A DNA stretch of 64,000 nucleotides from Burkholderiaceae bacterium (GTDB lineage Bacteria > Pseudomonadota > Gammaproteobacteria > Burkholderiales > Burkholderiaceae_C). The stretch covers positions 1 to 64,000 of the forward strand of contig JADMJJ010000005.1 of NCBI GenBank assembly GCA_018780645.1. The letters are read 5' to 3'. The translations under genes and the position numbers were made by a program. Shown here piece after piece: positions 8,914 through 17,162 of this stretch (positions are counted from its first letter, which is position 1; each line of letters opens with the position of its first letter). Under the pieces are notes generated by a model. That model worked only from the letters and a program-made list of their open reading frames with translations, was not told where the DNA came from and searched no databases.

Positions 8914-10340
8914 CAGTCTCCCCCTTTAGGTGCGGGCAGGCTGGTGAGCAAGCGGCTCTGCATCAAGCTGAGCCGCCCTCCGCCGGTCAGTCGCTTGGCC
9001 GTCGGCTTGGGCATCGTGCCAAGAACCGGCAACCCCACAGCTGCGGCAATGTCATCAAACACGCGCACACGGCGATCCATCAACTCGAGAGCAAACGCTG
9101 CACCAATGGCAAGGATCGCGCCAACCACGATGGACAGCAGAGTGTTGATGAAGATCTTAGGGGACGACGGCTCGGCGGGCGGCGTTGCCTGAGCAAGCAC
9201 ATTTACATTGCTTTGCGTGGACTGGCTTTCGAGGCTGGTCTGATTCAAGCGAGCAAGCACCGCATCGTAAGCACGTTGAGCATTCTCAACGTCACGAACA
9301 ATGACCGACCCTTCGTCGCGTACACCCTTCAGTTTGAGCACCTTCTCGCGCTGGGCTTCCAATGAAGCCCGAATTTCAGCAGTGCGCTGCCGGTTGATCG
9401 TATTGCTGATAACCACTCCACCAGTAACCCGCCCAACCTCAGCGTCAATGCGCTTCTTGGTTTCGGCGATATTGGCTTTGATTTCAACAACCTGCGGATG
9501 ACTGTCGCCTAGTTTGGCGTTCAATTCCTGCAAACGCGCCTCGTTGCGAGCCAACTCGACTTTGAGGCTCGAAACTATCGGGTTATTGAGAACCTCCTGG
9601 AGTCTGTCACCGGAGGTGCCTTGCGCTTGGCTCTGGCGGCTGCCAGATTCGGCCTGAAGGGCCTGCAGCGCTACCAATTGGGACGACAACTCATTCAACC
9701 GGTTGTTTTCAACGTCAAGTCGCTCATCATTGGCAATGATGCCTTTTTCATTCTGAAATGCCGACAGCCGCGCCTGTGCCTTCTCCAGCGCTTCACGAGC
9801 CTCCTTGGAGCGGGTATCGAAGAAGTTGGAGTACTGCTTTGCGGGGTCAACCCGGAGTTCCAGCACTGTATCCAGGTAGGCCTGAACAAAAGCATTTGCC
9901 AGACCGGCTGCAAACCGCGGATCAGGAGATTTGTAGCTCACGCTGATCACATTCGATTCGCGAGAGGGCTTCACATCAAGGAACTTTTGAAAGGTCTCCG
10001 CCAACCACTGCTCAATCGACCCCTTGCCGTCCGTCGCCTCTTGCCATTGCTGGCGAATCTGGGGGTTCTCGGTGAGCTTCAGGTTACGCACCACTTTTTG
10101 CGCAACCCGGTCGCTTTGGATGATGTCAACTTGCGTGGCCATGAAGGCCGGCAGCATCAGTGCGGGGAAAGCCCCCGACAAGGGATCCTGCTTCATGTCC
10201 ACGACCACGGAGGCCGACGCCACATACTGCTTGGGCAGCAGGAGGCTGATCACCAAGGTGGTGGCAACGGTCAATACGAATATCAGCAGCGCGACCCATT
10301 TGCGCGCTCTGAGTATTGAAAGAAACTGTCCAAAGCTCAT
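8913..10340 (-). CDS. epsF: Chain-length determinant protein EpsF (Wzz family)
   Basis: The protein has 475 residues with the usual Wzz topology. A first membrane helix lies near residues 15-35 (KWVALLIFVLTVATTLVISL), followed by a large periplasmic coiled-coil-rich domain of about 370 residues. A second helix lies near residue 415, after the proline-rich ATPPAEPSSPK motif. It sets polymer length and bridges the EpsG kinase to the EpsE outer-membrane exporter. The base composition is visibly less GC-rich than in epsE, only 23 bases away, which marks a composition boundary in the operon. Confidence 0.9.
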   Translation of the reverse strand: MSFGQFLSILRARKWVALLIFVLTVATTLVISLLLPKQYVASASVVVDMKQDPLSGAFPALMLPAFMATQVDIIQSDRVAQKVVRNLKLTENPQIRQQWQEATDGKGSIEQWLAETFQKFLDVKPSRESNVISVSYKSPDPRFAAGLANAFVQAYLDTVLELRVDPAKQYSNFFDTRSKEAREALEKAQARLSAFQNEKGIIANDERLDVENNRLNELSSQLVALQALQAESGSRQSQAQGTSGDRLQEVLNNPIVSSLKVELARNEARLQELNAKLGDSHPQVVEIKANIAETKKRIDAEVGRVTGGVVISNTINRQRTAEIRASLEAQREKVLKLKGVRDEGSVIVRDVENAQRAYDAVLARLNQTSLESQSTQSNVNVLAQATPPAEPSSPKIFINTLLSIVVGAILAIGAAFALELMDRRVRVFDDIAAAVGLPVLGTMPKPTAKRLTGGGRLSLMQSRLLTSLPAPKGGD

Positions 10341-10363
10341 GTTTTTGTCCTCAGATCAGCAGA

Positions 10364-11218
10364 TCAGAAAAGGCTCTCTTTGACATACACCACGTCGCCA
10401 TCCCTCAGCGACTCATCCATCGCCAGCTGCACGACCTGGACCTTGCCCGAGGCGTCCTTGCGGTGCACGCGAATGCCCTTCTCGGTGCCGCGCTGGGTCA
10501 GGCCGCCGCCGGTGGCGAGGGTTTGCATCAGCGTCATGCCGCGCTCCAGGCGCATCGGGCCGGGGCGCTGCACTTCGCCGTAGATGTAGACCATCGGGGC
10601 ACGATCGACCCAGATGACGTCGCCGTTCTGCACGATCAGGTCGTCGGCACGGCCGCCGCTGGTGAAGACGCGGGGCAGATCCACCTCGGCGCGGAAGGGC
10701 TGGCCGTTGCGCGTGCCGACCACGGTGACGACTTCGGCGCCGGCGCCGGCAATGCCGCCGGCGTTGGCCAGCATGTCCGACAGGCGCATTTCAGCCACTT
10801 CGATCGGGAAGCGGCCCGGGCGATTGACCTGGCCCAGCACCGAGACCTGGTTGCCGCGCACCTGTATCACCAGCACGGTGACCTGGGGCTGCTTGACGAA
10901 GTTGCCGTTCTTCAGGCCGTCGGAGATGACCTTCTCGGCCTGCGCCGGGGCCAGGCCGCCGATCTTGATCGAGCCCAGCAGCGGGTACGAGACCACGCCC
11001 GACTCGCTGACGCGGGTTTCGAGCGTGAGGTCGGGGTTTTGGTAGACGGAGATGCGGACGATGTCGCCCGCGCCCAGCCGGTATTCGGTGGAGGCGGCCG
11101 AGGCGGTGGTCTGGGCCTGGGCCGACACCGGGCCCGCAGCGGCCAGCGCCAGGGCGGTGGCCGTGGCGGCGGCCAGCAATGAACGGTTGAGGGTGTGAAG
11201 AAGCGGTTTTGCGGTCAT
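10364..11218 (-). CDS. epsE: Polysaccharide export protein EpsE (Wza-like, outer membrane)
   Basis: This is a secreted protein of 284 residues from the chosen start. A signal peptide covers about residues 1-34 (ending VSAQA), and the polysaccharide export domain begins YRLGAGDIVRISVYQNPDL. Two SLBB-type repeats follow, one around the VLGQVNRPGRFPIEV region and one around VYIYGEVQRPGPMRLE. It forms the outer-membrane channel or collar for polymer export. A longer frame starts at 11236 inside the epsD stop. The ATG at 11218 has AGGA five bases upstream and is preferred. GC content is high, unlike epsF downstream. Confidence 0.9.
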   Translation of the reverse strand: MTAKPLLHTLNRSLLAAATATALALAAAGPVSAQAQTTASAASTEYRLGAGDIVRISVYQNPDLTLETRVSESGVVSYPLLGSIKIGGLAPAQAEKVISDGLKNGNFVKQPQVTVLVIQVRGNQVSVLGQVNRPGRFPIEVAEMRLSDMLANAGGIAGAGAEVVTVVGTRNGQPFRAEVDLPRVFTSGGRADDLIVQNGDVIWVDRAPMVYIYGEVQRPGPMRLERGMTLMQTLATGGGLTQRGTEKGIRVHRKDASGKVQVVQLAMDESLRDGDVVYVKESLF

Positions 11219-11232
11219 TGCGGTCCTGTTGA

Positions 11233-12243
11233 TCATTTCTTCAACCCCATGCCTTTGCTGATGTCGCTATCGCTCATGCCGGTGCTGGCCGCCGGGGCGG
11301 GTGCCACGGCCGCAGGTGCCGGTGCGGCCGGTGCCGCAGTGCCCGCAGGTGCCGAGGCGCCCTGCGCGAACTTGCCCACGTACTCGATCTTGCCGTTGGA
11401 GCGCAGGCCCTTGACTTCTTCCTCGATCAGCTTGCGCTTGCGCTCATTGAGCAGGAACTGCTCGATGGCCGGCTTGGCCTGCTCCAGGGCCACGGGCTGG
11501 CTGCGCGAGCTGGCCAGCACCAGCACCTGTGCGCCGGTGGGGGTGACGTTGAACATCGACTCGCCATCCTTCATCTTGGCGATGGTGTCCAAGCCGGCCA
11601 GGGGCAACTGCTCGGCCGCGCGCACGGCCTGGTTGCCGGCAAAGCGGATGTCATTGGCCTTCATGTACTCGACGAACTCGGCAATGTTCTTGGCCGCAGC
11701 GAGCTTGTCACGCAGCGTGGCCAGCTGCTCGGGCTTGGCTTCGATGGCCAGCTCTTGCAGGCTGTAGATGCGGCGTTCCTTGAACAGGGCGGGCTTCTCG
11801 TCGTAATACTTCTGCAGCTCTTCCGGCGTGGGCTTGGTGGCGCCTTCGCCCACACGCTCGACATAGGCGCGGGAGATGATTTCGCGCTTGGCGGCCTCGA
11901 TCTGCTGCACGACCTTGGGGTCGCGGTCGAGCTTCATGTCCATGGCCTTCTGCACGGCCAACTCCTGGTCGATCAGGCGCTCCAGGATCTGCTTGCTCGC
12001 GGCTTCGGCCTGCTCGGGCTTCAGGCCCTGCTGGCGCTGAAGCACGAAGTTGATCTGATGAACGGTGATTTCTTCTTTGTTGACCTTGGCCGCCGTCTGC
12101 GAGGCCTTTTCGCTGCTCTTCTTCTCGCCGCAGCCGGTCAGCAAGACCAGGGCCGAGGCCAGCGCCACAGCCGCGACGCGCATCGGTGCGGGGGCGAGAA
12201 CATGTTTTCTCAAAGCGTTCATCAGTTTGACTTTCTGCTCCAT
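11233..12243 (-). CDS. epsD: EpsD family peptidyl-prolyl cis-trans isomerase (lipoprotein)
   Basis: The protein has 336 residues. The N-terminal helix ends in the lipobox LVLLTGCGEKKSS (Cys near position 38), so it is predicted to be a lipoprotein. A SurA-like N-terminal region and a parvulin-like region (YYDEKPALFKERRIYSLQEL onward) follow, and the tail is Ala/Pro-rich. EpsD-family proteins occur at the head of exosortase-type eps operons and probably help fold export components. It is the first gene of this minus-strand operon in the window; no gene of the same strand lies within about 1.2 kb upstream. An alternative ATG is at 12222. Neither start has a good Shine-Dalgarno. Confidence 0.85.
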   Translation of the reverse strand: MEQKVKLMNALRKHVLAPAPMRVAAVALASALVLLTGCGEKKSSEKASQTAAKVNKEEITVHQINFVLQRQQGLKPEQAEAASKQILERLIDQELAVQKAMDMKLDRDPKVVQQIEAAKREIISRAYVERVGEGATKPTPEELQKYYDEKPALFKERRIYSLQELAIEAKPEQLATLRDKLAAAKNIAEFVEYMKANDIRFAGNQAVRAAEQLPLAGLDTIAKMKDGESMFNVTPTGAQVLVLASSRSQPVALEQAKPAIEQFLLNERKRKLIEEEVKGLRSNGKIEYVGKFAQGASAPAGTAAPAAPAPAAVAPAPAASTGMSDSDISKGMGLKK

Positions 12244-12666
12244 GACAAGAGCCGGAAACGGTTGTGCTCGAATTCTTGTTGCTGGCCAAGGCCGCCTTAC
12301 CTACCGGGCTACCTGCTGAAAGCCCGCAAATAGACCCTGAGTGTAGCGTTGACGTGTGACAGCCTTGTCTCAAGCGCAGCAGTTTTGCGTGCTGCACCCC
12401 CTTGTTTTCGGGTATTACCTGACCACGCCGCGCAAAAGCCATGACAAATAGATGACAGGGGCCGGCTGCAATATGTATCGGCACCGGGCTTTGCCATGGG
12501 TTTACCCTAGGTCAAACTCGCTGCCCTGCATATGTATTTGCCCGGCTTTCTGTGGCCCAGTGCAAGACCGGCATCATGCACTTAGGTTCCGGGAGGTTGC
12601 CCCCCGTGTATGTGGGGGTGGGGGCGTGTGAAGCCTTGGAAGGAGTTCACCAACCTATACTGGGTC
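12244..12666. other. Intergenic region upstream of the eps operon and MNT/HEPN pair
   Basis: This is a 423-base gap between two divergent transcription units, and it should hold both promoters. I see no convincing sigma-70 or sigma-54 promoter. It does contain an 18-base imperfect palindrome centred on CTAG (12500-12517) and two near-copies of CTGC(A)ATATGTAT (12466-12478 and 12526-12537) about 60 bases apart. No ORF with a recognisable product is present. Confidence 0.6.
12500..12517. promoter_or_regulatory. Operator-like palindrome upstream of epsD
   Basis: GTTTACCCTAGGTCAAAC is symmetrical about the central CTAG at 14 of 18 positions. It lies about 260 bases upstream of the epsD start. 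The shape suits a dimeric helix-turn-helix regulator, but the protein is unknown and the call is inference. Confidence 0.35.
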
Positions 12667-12966
12667 ATGCGTTTGTCTGTCGTCCAGCGTGAGTCGATCA
12701 AGACACAGTTCGCCGACGAACTCGGCGCCGACTGTGAGGTGATGCTATTCGGATCCCGCACGTCTGACCTGGGGCGGGGCGGAGACGTGGATCTGCTCGT
12801 TCGAACACCCAAGCCCGTTGCCCGGAAGGTTTGGGTCGCGGCACGCTTGGCCGCTCGCGCAGAACGCCTGCTTGATGGGCGCAAGGTGGACGTCGTGCTG
12901 CTGGATTCGAATACGGCCCTGCAGCCCATTCATGCAGCCGCATTGGCCACGGGAGTGGCCTTATGA
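12667..12966 (+). CDS. MNT-type nucleotidyltransferase (putative antitoxin)
   Basis: The protein has 99 residues from the ATG at 12667. The minimal nucleotidyltransferase motif is present: Gly29-Ser30, then Asp40-Val41-Asp42 (FGSRTSDLGRGGDVDLLV), with a third acidic residue Asp75 in GRKVDVVLLD. Such proteins pair with HEPN-domain partners. In characterised MntA/HepT modules the MNT protein adds AMP units to a tyrosine of the HEPN ribonuclease and neutralises it. The stop overlaps the next start (ATGA), so the two are coupled. The GS to DxD spacing is nine residues, one shorter than in well-studied MntA. An upstream in-frame start at 12610 would add 19 residues but has no support. Confidence 0.8.
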   Translation: MRLSVVQRESIKTQFADELGADCEVMLFGSRTSDLGRGGDVDLLVRTPKPVARKVWVAARLAARAERLLDGRKVDVVLLDSNTALQPIHAAALATGVAL

Positions 12967-13442
12967 GTCAGGCAGCAACAGAACGCCTCACCTTCCTGCT
13001 TGAAACGGTGGCGCTGGAGGCCGCCCACCTGTTGCAAACAGACGCGCGATTGTTCGCCCAGGCGTTCACGCCCGGTCGGGCAGCGGCGCTGAAGCTGAAC
13101 CTGGACGAGTCGGAACGGACGGATGCCTTTGTGGCACGCTTCGGCCGCCTTCAGGACACGCTTGGCGACAAATTGCTACCGGAATTGCTGCGCTGGCTTG
13201 CCGAGCCCCTCGGAGCGGCCATCGACAACCTCGACCGGGCGGAGAAGCTGGGATTGCTGGCCTCGGCCGACGACTGGCTGACCGCTCGCAAACTGCGCAA
13301 CCGGATGGTGTATGAGTATGTGCGCGATGCCGCCGAGCTGGCCGAGGCCCTCAACGAGGGCCATGCGACGGTGCCGCTGCTGCTGGCCTTCGCGGCGAAG
13401 GTGGCTGCGTATTGCGAACAGCGGGGCTTGCGGGCGGGTTGA
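12963..13442 (+). CDS. HEPN-domain protein, partner of the MNT protein (variant active site)
   Basis: This is a 159-residue all-helical protein directly coupled to the nucleotidyltransferase gene. The C-terminal half carries the HEPN motif area TARKLRNRMVYEYVRD. Canonical HepT proteins have Arg-x4-His-x-Tyr. Here the sequence is Arg112-x4-Tyr117-x-Tyr119, so the catalytic histidine position is a tyrosine while the AMP-accepting tyrosine is kept. It could be an inactive or altered ribonuclease, or a substrate-binding partner of the transferase. The family is inferred from motif and gene pairing; the function is uncertain. A REP pair begins 10 bases after the stop. Confidence 0.7.
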   Translation: MSQAATERLTFLLETVALEAAHLLQTDARLFAQAFTPGRAAALKLNLDESERTDAFVARFGRLQDTLGDKLLPELLRWLAEPLGAAIDNLDRAEKLGLLASADDWLTARKLRNRMVYEYVRDAAELAEALNEGHATVPLLLAFAAKVAAYCEQRGLRAG

Positions 13443-13451
13443 GGGTGGCAG

Positions 13452-13497
13452 GCCCCGGATTGCATCCGGGCTACATAACGCGGATGCAATCCGGGGG
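13452..13497. repeat. REP pair, cluster A
   Basis: One forward REP copy (13452-13474, ending CTAC) is followed by a degenerate inverted copy that keeps the GGATGCAATCC core but lacks GTAGCC. It lies between the convergent HEPN gene and ubiE, where it could also act as a transcript-end hairpin. Confidence 0.9.
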
Positions 13498-13510
13498 GCC
13501 CTTCACTGGC

Positions 13511-14242
13511 TCAACACTTGATCCCGGCGTGCAGGGCCACGAGGCCGCCGCTGAGGTTGTGCACGTCAACGTGGCCGAAGCCGGCGGTTTTCATCATCGC
13601 CTTGAGGGTCGCCTGGTCGGGGTGCATGCGGATGGACTCGGCCAGGTAGCGGTAGCTCTGGGCATCACCGGCAATCCATTGGCCCAGGCGGGGCAGGATG
13701 TTGAATGAATACCAGTCGTAGGGCTTTTGCAGCGGCGCGGCGACCTTGGAGAACTCCAGCACCAGCAGGCGGCCGCCGGGCTTGAGCACGCGGCACATCT
13801 CGGCCAGGGCCAGTTCCTTGTGCGTCATATTGCGCAGGCCGAAGGCCACGCTGACCAGGTCAAAGCTGTTGGCCTTGTAGGGCAGCTTTTCTGCATCGCA
13901 CAGATTGGTGGGCAAGACCAGGCCTTCGTCGAGCAGGCGGTTGCGGCCCTGGCGCAGCATGGCCTCGTTGATGTCGGTGTGCACGACCATGCCGCTGGCG
14001 CCCACGTCGCGGGCAAACATGCGCGACAGGTCGCCCGTGCCGCCGGCGATGTCGAGCACGCGCTCACCTTCGCGCAGATTGGCCACGGCGCGGGTGTAGG
14101 CCTTCCAGGCCCGGTGCATGCCCATGGACATCAGGTCGTTCATCACGTCATAGCGCGAGGCGACCGAGTCGAACACGCCGCGCACGCGCTGGGCTTTTTC
14201 GCCTTCATCGACGGTCTGGAAGCCGAAGTGGGTGGAGGTCAT
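13511..14242 (-). CDS. ubiE: UbiE, demethylmenaquinone/2-methoxy-6-polyprenyl-1,4-benzoquinol methyltransferase
   Basis: This class I SAM methyltransferase has 243 residues, the usual UbiE length. It opens [20 protein letters not shown], has motif [16 protein letters not shown] and the UbiE signature [13 protein letters not shown], and ends in VALHAGIKC. It C-methylates the quinone ring in ubiquinone synthesis. The longest frame begins at 14335 but its first 31 codons run through REP repeats. The ATG at 14242 has AAGGA eight bases upstream and is the real start. Confidence 0.95.
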   Translation of the reverse strand: MTSTHFGFQTVDEGEKAQRVRGVFDSVASRYDVMNDLMSMGMHRAWKAYTRAVANLREGERVLDIAGGTGDLSRMFARDVGASGMVVHTDINEAMLRQGRNRLLDEGLVLPTNLCDAEKLPYKANSFDLVSVAFGLRNMTHKELALAEMCRVLKPGGRLLVLEFSKVAAPLQKPYDWYSFNILPRLGQWIAGDAQSYRYLAESIRMHPDQATLKAMMKTAGFGHVDVHNLSGGLVALHAGIKC

Positions 14243-14264
14243 GGGGTGTTCCTTGTCTTTCATG

Positions 14265-14374
14265 GCCCCGGATTGCATCCGGGCTACGTCAAGCCCGGAT
14301 GCAATCCGGGGCCGACATTTGTAGCGAGGATGCAATCCGGGGCCGGCGTTTGTAGCCCGGATGCAATCCGGGGC
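14265..14374. repeat. REP cluster B (four copies)
   Basis: One forward copy (14265-14287) is followed by three inverted copies (14290-14312, 14321-14343, 14352-14374). Each has the CCCGGAT-GCA-ATCCGGG hairpin or a close variant; the middle inverted copy has GAGGAT. The copies lie upstream of ubiE and downstream of the DUF971 gene. This is the densest REP group in the window. Confidence 0.95.
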
Positions 14375-14386
14375 CAGTGTTGAAGT

Positions 14387-14803
14387 TCAATGGCTGCTGC
14401 AGGCGCTGCCGCCACCGGCCTTCACCATCGGCGTATCACGCGTCACGCCGGCCTCGGCCAGGCGCGCTTCGTACTGCTGCCACAGCTCAGCCTGCTGGCT
14501 GCCCAGGTGGTAGAGATAGTCCCAGGAGAACAGGCCGCTGTCATGCCCGTCGCTGAAGGTGGGCTTGATGGCGTAATGGCCCACCGGCTCAAGTGCTGTC
14601 AGGCCAACGTCGCGCTTGCCGGTCTGCAGCGTTTCCTGGCCCGGGCCGTGGCCCTTGACTTCGGCCGAGGGCGAGTACACGCGCATCAGCTCGAAGGGGA
14701 TGCGGAAGCTGGCGCCATCGCTGAAGCTGACCTCCAGCACGCGCGACTGCTGGTGCGCCGTGACAGCGGTGGGGGTGGGCGTGTTGGGGGTGAGGCCGGC
14801 CAT
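14387..14803 (-). CDS. DUF971 domain protein (gamma-butyrobetaine hydroxylase-like N-terminal domain)
   Basis: The protein has 138 residues. The DUF971 core starts at VLEVSFSDGASFRIPFELMR and continues through ALEPVGHYAIKPTFSDGHDSGLFSWDYLYHLG, the most conserved block of the family. Stand-alone members of this size are common next to ubiE in Burkholderiales and have been linked to iron-sulfur cluster metabolism in other proteobacteria; that role is by family only. The C-terminus ends in Gly/Ser/Cys/His (GGGSACSSH). It probably shares a transcript with ubiE across REP cluster B. Confidence 0.85.
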   Translation of the reverse strand: MAGLTPNTPTPTAVTAHQQSRVLEVSFSDGASFRIPFELMRVYSPSAEVKGHGPGQETLQTGKRDVGLTALEPVGHYAIKPTFSDGHDSGLFSWDYLYHLGSQQAELWQQYEARLAEAGVTRDTPMVKAGGGSACSSH

Positions 14804-14889
14804 GGTGGGTTCTTGCCGCTGGGGGTGTTGCTGGGTGGGGCCTCAGTGTAGTGCCATGGGATGGGGGGCATCGGCGGGTGCGCTGGGTG

Positions 14890-14912
14890 GCCCCGGATTG
14901 CATCCGGGCTAC
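14890..14912 (+). repeat. Single REP copy, cluster C
   Basis: A complete forward copy (GCCCCGGATTGCATCCGGGC followed by TAC) lies between the divergent DUF971 and M13 peptidase genes. No clear inverted partner is visible. Confidence 0.9.
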
Positions 14913-15034
14913 GGGTGTCGACCAGCGATCGGGCGATACGCGGTGCCGCCGGGCGCGATGACTGGTACAGCCCCCGATGCCACAGGCACCCACCTGGGCT
15001 AGCCTGCGCCTTCCCACACACCGGTGCACCCACC

Positions 15035-17059
15035 ATGCTGCGTCTTTCCCTGATCGCTGCGGCCACCGCCGCCGCGCTGGCCCTGTCCACCCCCACAAGG
15101 GCGCTGGACGTGCAAGGCCTCTCCGACGAGGTCTCGCCCTGCACCGACTTCTATGCCTTCGTCAACGGCCGCTGGCTGAGCCAGACCGAGCTGCCGCCCG
15201 ACCGGGTGCGCATCGGCAGCTTCGACGGCCTCCGGCGGGCCAATGACGCGCTGCTGGAGCGCGCGCTCGGCGAGCTCAGCGCCAAGCCCGAGTTGCAGGC
15301 CACGCCGGGCCTGAAGCGGGTGGCGGCCTTCTATGCCAGCGGCATGGATCTGGCTGCGATCGAGGCCGGCGGCCTGGCGCCGGTGGCGCCGCTGCTGGCG
15401 CGCATCGACGCGCTGCGCAGCCCCGCCGAGCTGCCCGCCCTGCTGGCGGCGCTGAACCGGGTGCAGATTGCCGCGCCTCTAGCCGCCAATGTGACGCCCG
15501 ATGTCAAGAACACCACCCGCTACACGCTGGTGCTGAGCCAGTCGGGCCTGGGCCTGCCGGACCGGGAAGACTATTTCAAGACCGATGCCCACAGCGCGCG
15601 CCTCAAGACCGCCTACCGCGCCTATGCCAGGCGTCTGCTGGAGGCGGCCGGCGGCGCGGCCACCGAGGCCCAGTTGGAGGCGTTGATGAGCTTCGAGACC
15701 CAGCTGGCCCAGGCCTCCAAGCCCCGCGTGCAAATGCGTGACCCGATAGGCAACTACCAACCCTTCTCACCCACCGGCCTGGCCGAGGCGGCGCCGGGCT
15801 TTGCCTGGGTGGCCTATGTGGCGGAGCTGACCGGCCGCAAGGCCGGCGTCGAGCGGCTGTTGATGGGGCAGCCCGACTTCGCCAAAGCGCTGGGCCGGCT
15901 GGCCGCCGACACCCCGCTGGACACCTGGCGCAACTACCTGAAGCTGCGCCTGCTGGATGCCACCGCGGCGCAGCTGCCCAAGGCCTTTGCCAGTGCGCAC
16001 TTCGACTATCGCGGCGCCGTGGTGACCGGGCTGAAGGCACCGGCCCCGCGCAACGAGGCGGTGATACTGGAGATCGGCGGCCGCACCGGCTCGGCCGCCA
16101 TGGCGCTGGGCCTGGGCGAGCTGTTCGTGGCGCGGGCCTTCTCGGCCGAGGCGCAGCAGCGCTCGCTGGAGCTGCTGGCCGACATCAAGGCGGCGATGCG
16201 TCAGCGCATCGAGACCCTTGACTGGATGAGCGCGCCCACCAAGGCACGGGCGCTGGCCAAGCTCGACGCGATGACACCCAAGATCGGCGCGCCGGCCCGC
16301 TGGCCGCAGTACGAGGGCCTGGTGATACACGCCGACGACTTTGCCGGCAATGTGCTGCGCGCCAATGCCTGGCAGGTGGCCCGGCGCATGGCCGACCTCG
16401 ACCGCCCGGTGGACCGCACGCGCTGGAACACCTCGCCGCACATCGTCAACGCCTTTGCCGGCGGGCTCAACGAGATCACCTTCCCGGCCGGCATCCTGCA
16501 GCCGCCCTTCTTCGACGCATCAGCGGACGATGCGGTCAACTACGGCGGCATCGGCATGGTCATAGGCCATGAGATCACCCACCACTTCGACGACCGGGGC
16601 CGCCAGTTCGATGCCAACGGCAGCCTGTCCGACTGGTGGACGCCCGAAGACGCTGCCGCCTACAAGGCCCGCGCCGCCCGCGTGGTCGAGCTCTACGGCG
16701 GCTACGAGCCCCTGCCCGGCCAGCGCGTCAACGGCCAGCTGACGCTGGGCGAGAACATCTCCGATGTGGCCGGCATGCCGCTGGCCTTTGATGGCCTGCA
16801 GCGGGCGCTCAAGCGCAGCGGCAAGACGGGCAAGATCCAGGGCTACACGCCGGAGCAGCGCTTCTTTCTGTCGAACGCGCTGATCTGGCGCGACAAGAAA
16901 CGCGTCGAGGCGCTGATCAACCAGCTGCGCACCGACTCGCACTCGCCGGCGCCGTATCGGGTGCTGGGGCCGATGTCGAACCTGCCGGCGTTTGCGAAGG
17001 CGTTCTCCTGCAAGGCCGGGGACGCGATGGTGGCAGGGGATCCGATCACGGTGTGGTGA
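15035..17059 (+). CDS. M13 family zinc metallopeptidase (neprilysin/PepO-like), secreted
   Basis: The precursor has 674 residues. A signal peptide covers about residues 1-22 (ending TRALD). The M13 N-terminal domain starts CTDFYAFVNGRWL. The zinc motif HEITH is at 512-516 in IGHEITHHFDDRGRQFD, and the third ligand Glu573 lies in GENISDVAG. The substrate-binding NAFAGGLNEITFPAGIL block and the C-terminal PYRVLGPMSNLPAFAKAF are present. It should cleave short peptides in the periplasm. The ORF could extend back to 14861, but that part covers REP copy C. The ATG at 15035 directly begins the signal peptide. Confidence 0.92.
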   Translation: MLRLSLIAAATAAALALSTPTRALDVQGLSDEVSPCTDFYAFVNGRWLSQTELPPDRVRIGSFDGLRRANDALLERALGELSAKPELQATPGLKRVAAFYASGMDLAAIEAGGLAPVAPLLARIDALRSPAELPALLAALNRVQIAAPLAANVTPDVKNTTRYTLVLSQSGLGLPDREDYFKTDAHSARLKTAYRAYARRLLEAAGGAATEAQLEALMSFETQLAQASKPRVQMRDPIGNYQPFSPTGLAEAAPGFAWVAYVAELTGRKAGVERLLMGQPDFAKALGRLAADTPLDTWRNYLKLRLLDATAAQLPKAFASAHFDYRGAVVTGLKAPAPRNEAVILEIGGRTGSAAMALGLGELFVARAFSAEAQQRSLELLADIKAAMRQRIETLDWMSAPTKARALAKLDAMTPKIGAPARWPQYEGLVIHADDFAGNVLRANAWQVARRMADLDRPVDRTRWNTSPHIVNAFAGGLNEITFPAGILQPPFFDASADDAVNYGGIGMVIGHEITHHFDDRGRQFDANGSLSDWWTPEDAAAYKARAARVVELYGGYEPLPGQRVNGQLTLGENISDVAGMPLAFDGLQRALKRSGKTGKIQGYTPEQRFFLSNALIWRDKKRVEALINQLRTDSHSPAPYRVLGPMSNLPAFAKAFSCKAGDAMVAGDPITVW

Positions 17060-17064
17060 CCGTG

Positions 17065-17159
17065 GCCCCGGATTGCATCCGGGCTACCATCCCAACCCAA
17101 ACGCGTTGGCAATGTGTCGATGGCGGTGAGACCTTCGTAGCCCGGATGCAATCCGGGGC
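17065..17159. repeat. REP pair, cluster D
   Basis: A forward copy (17065-17087) and an inverted copy (17137-17159) are separated by 49 bases, between the convergent M13 peptidase and HIT genes. The spacer contains a degenerate look-alike of the last eight codons of the neighbouring HIT gene (reported as a finding). Confidence 0.92.
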
Positions 17160-17162
17160 TCC

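Noticed and set aside
12244-12600. Sigma-54 promoter for the eps operon
   Set aside because: No GG-N10-GC spaced pair of the right sequence was found on the minus strand by eye.
14265-14374. Four repeats at near-regular spacing, considered as a CRISPR array
   Set aside because: The units are short palindromes in mixed orientation with 2-9 base spacers, and identical units occur singly elsewhere. They are REPs.
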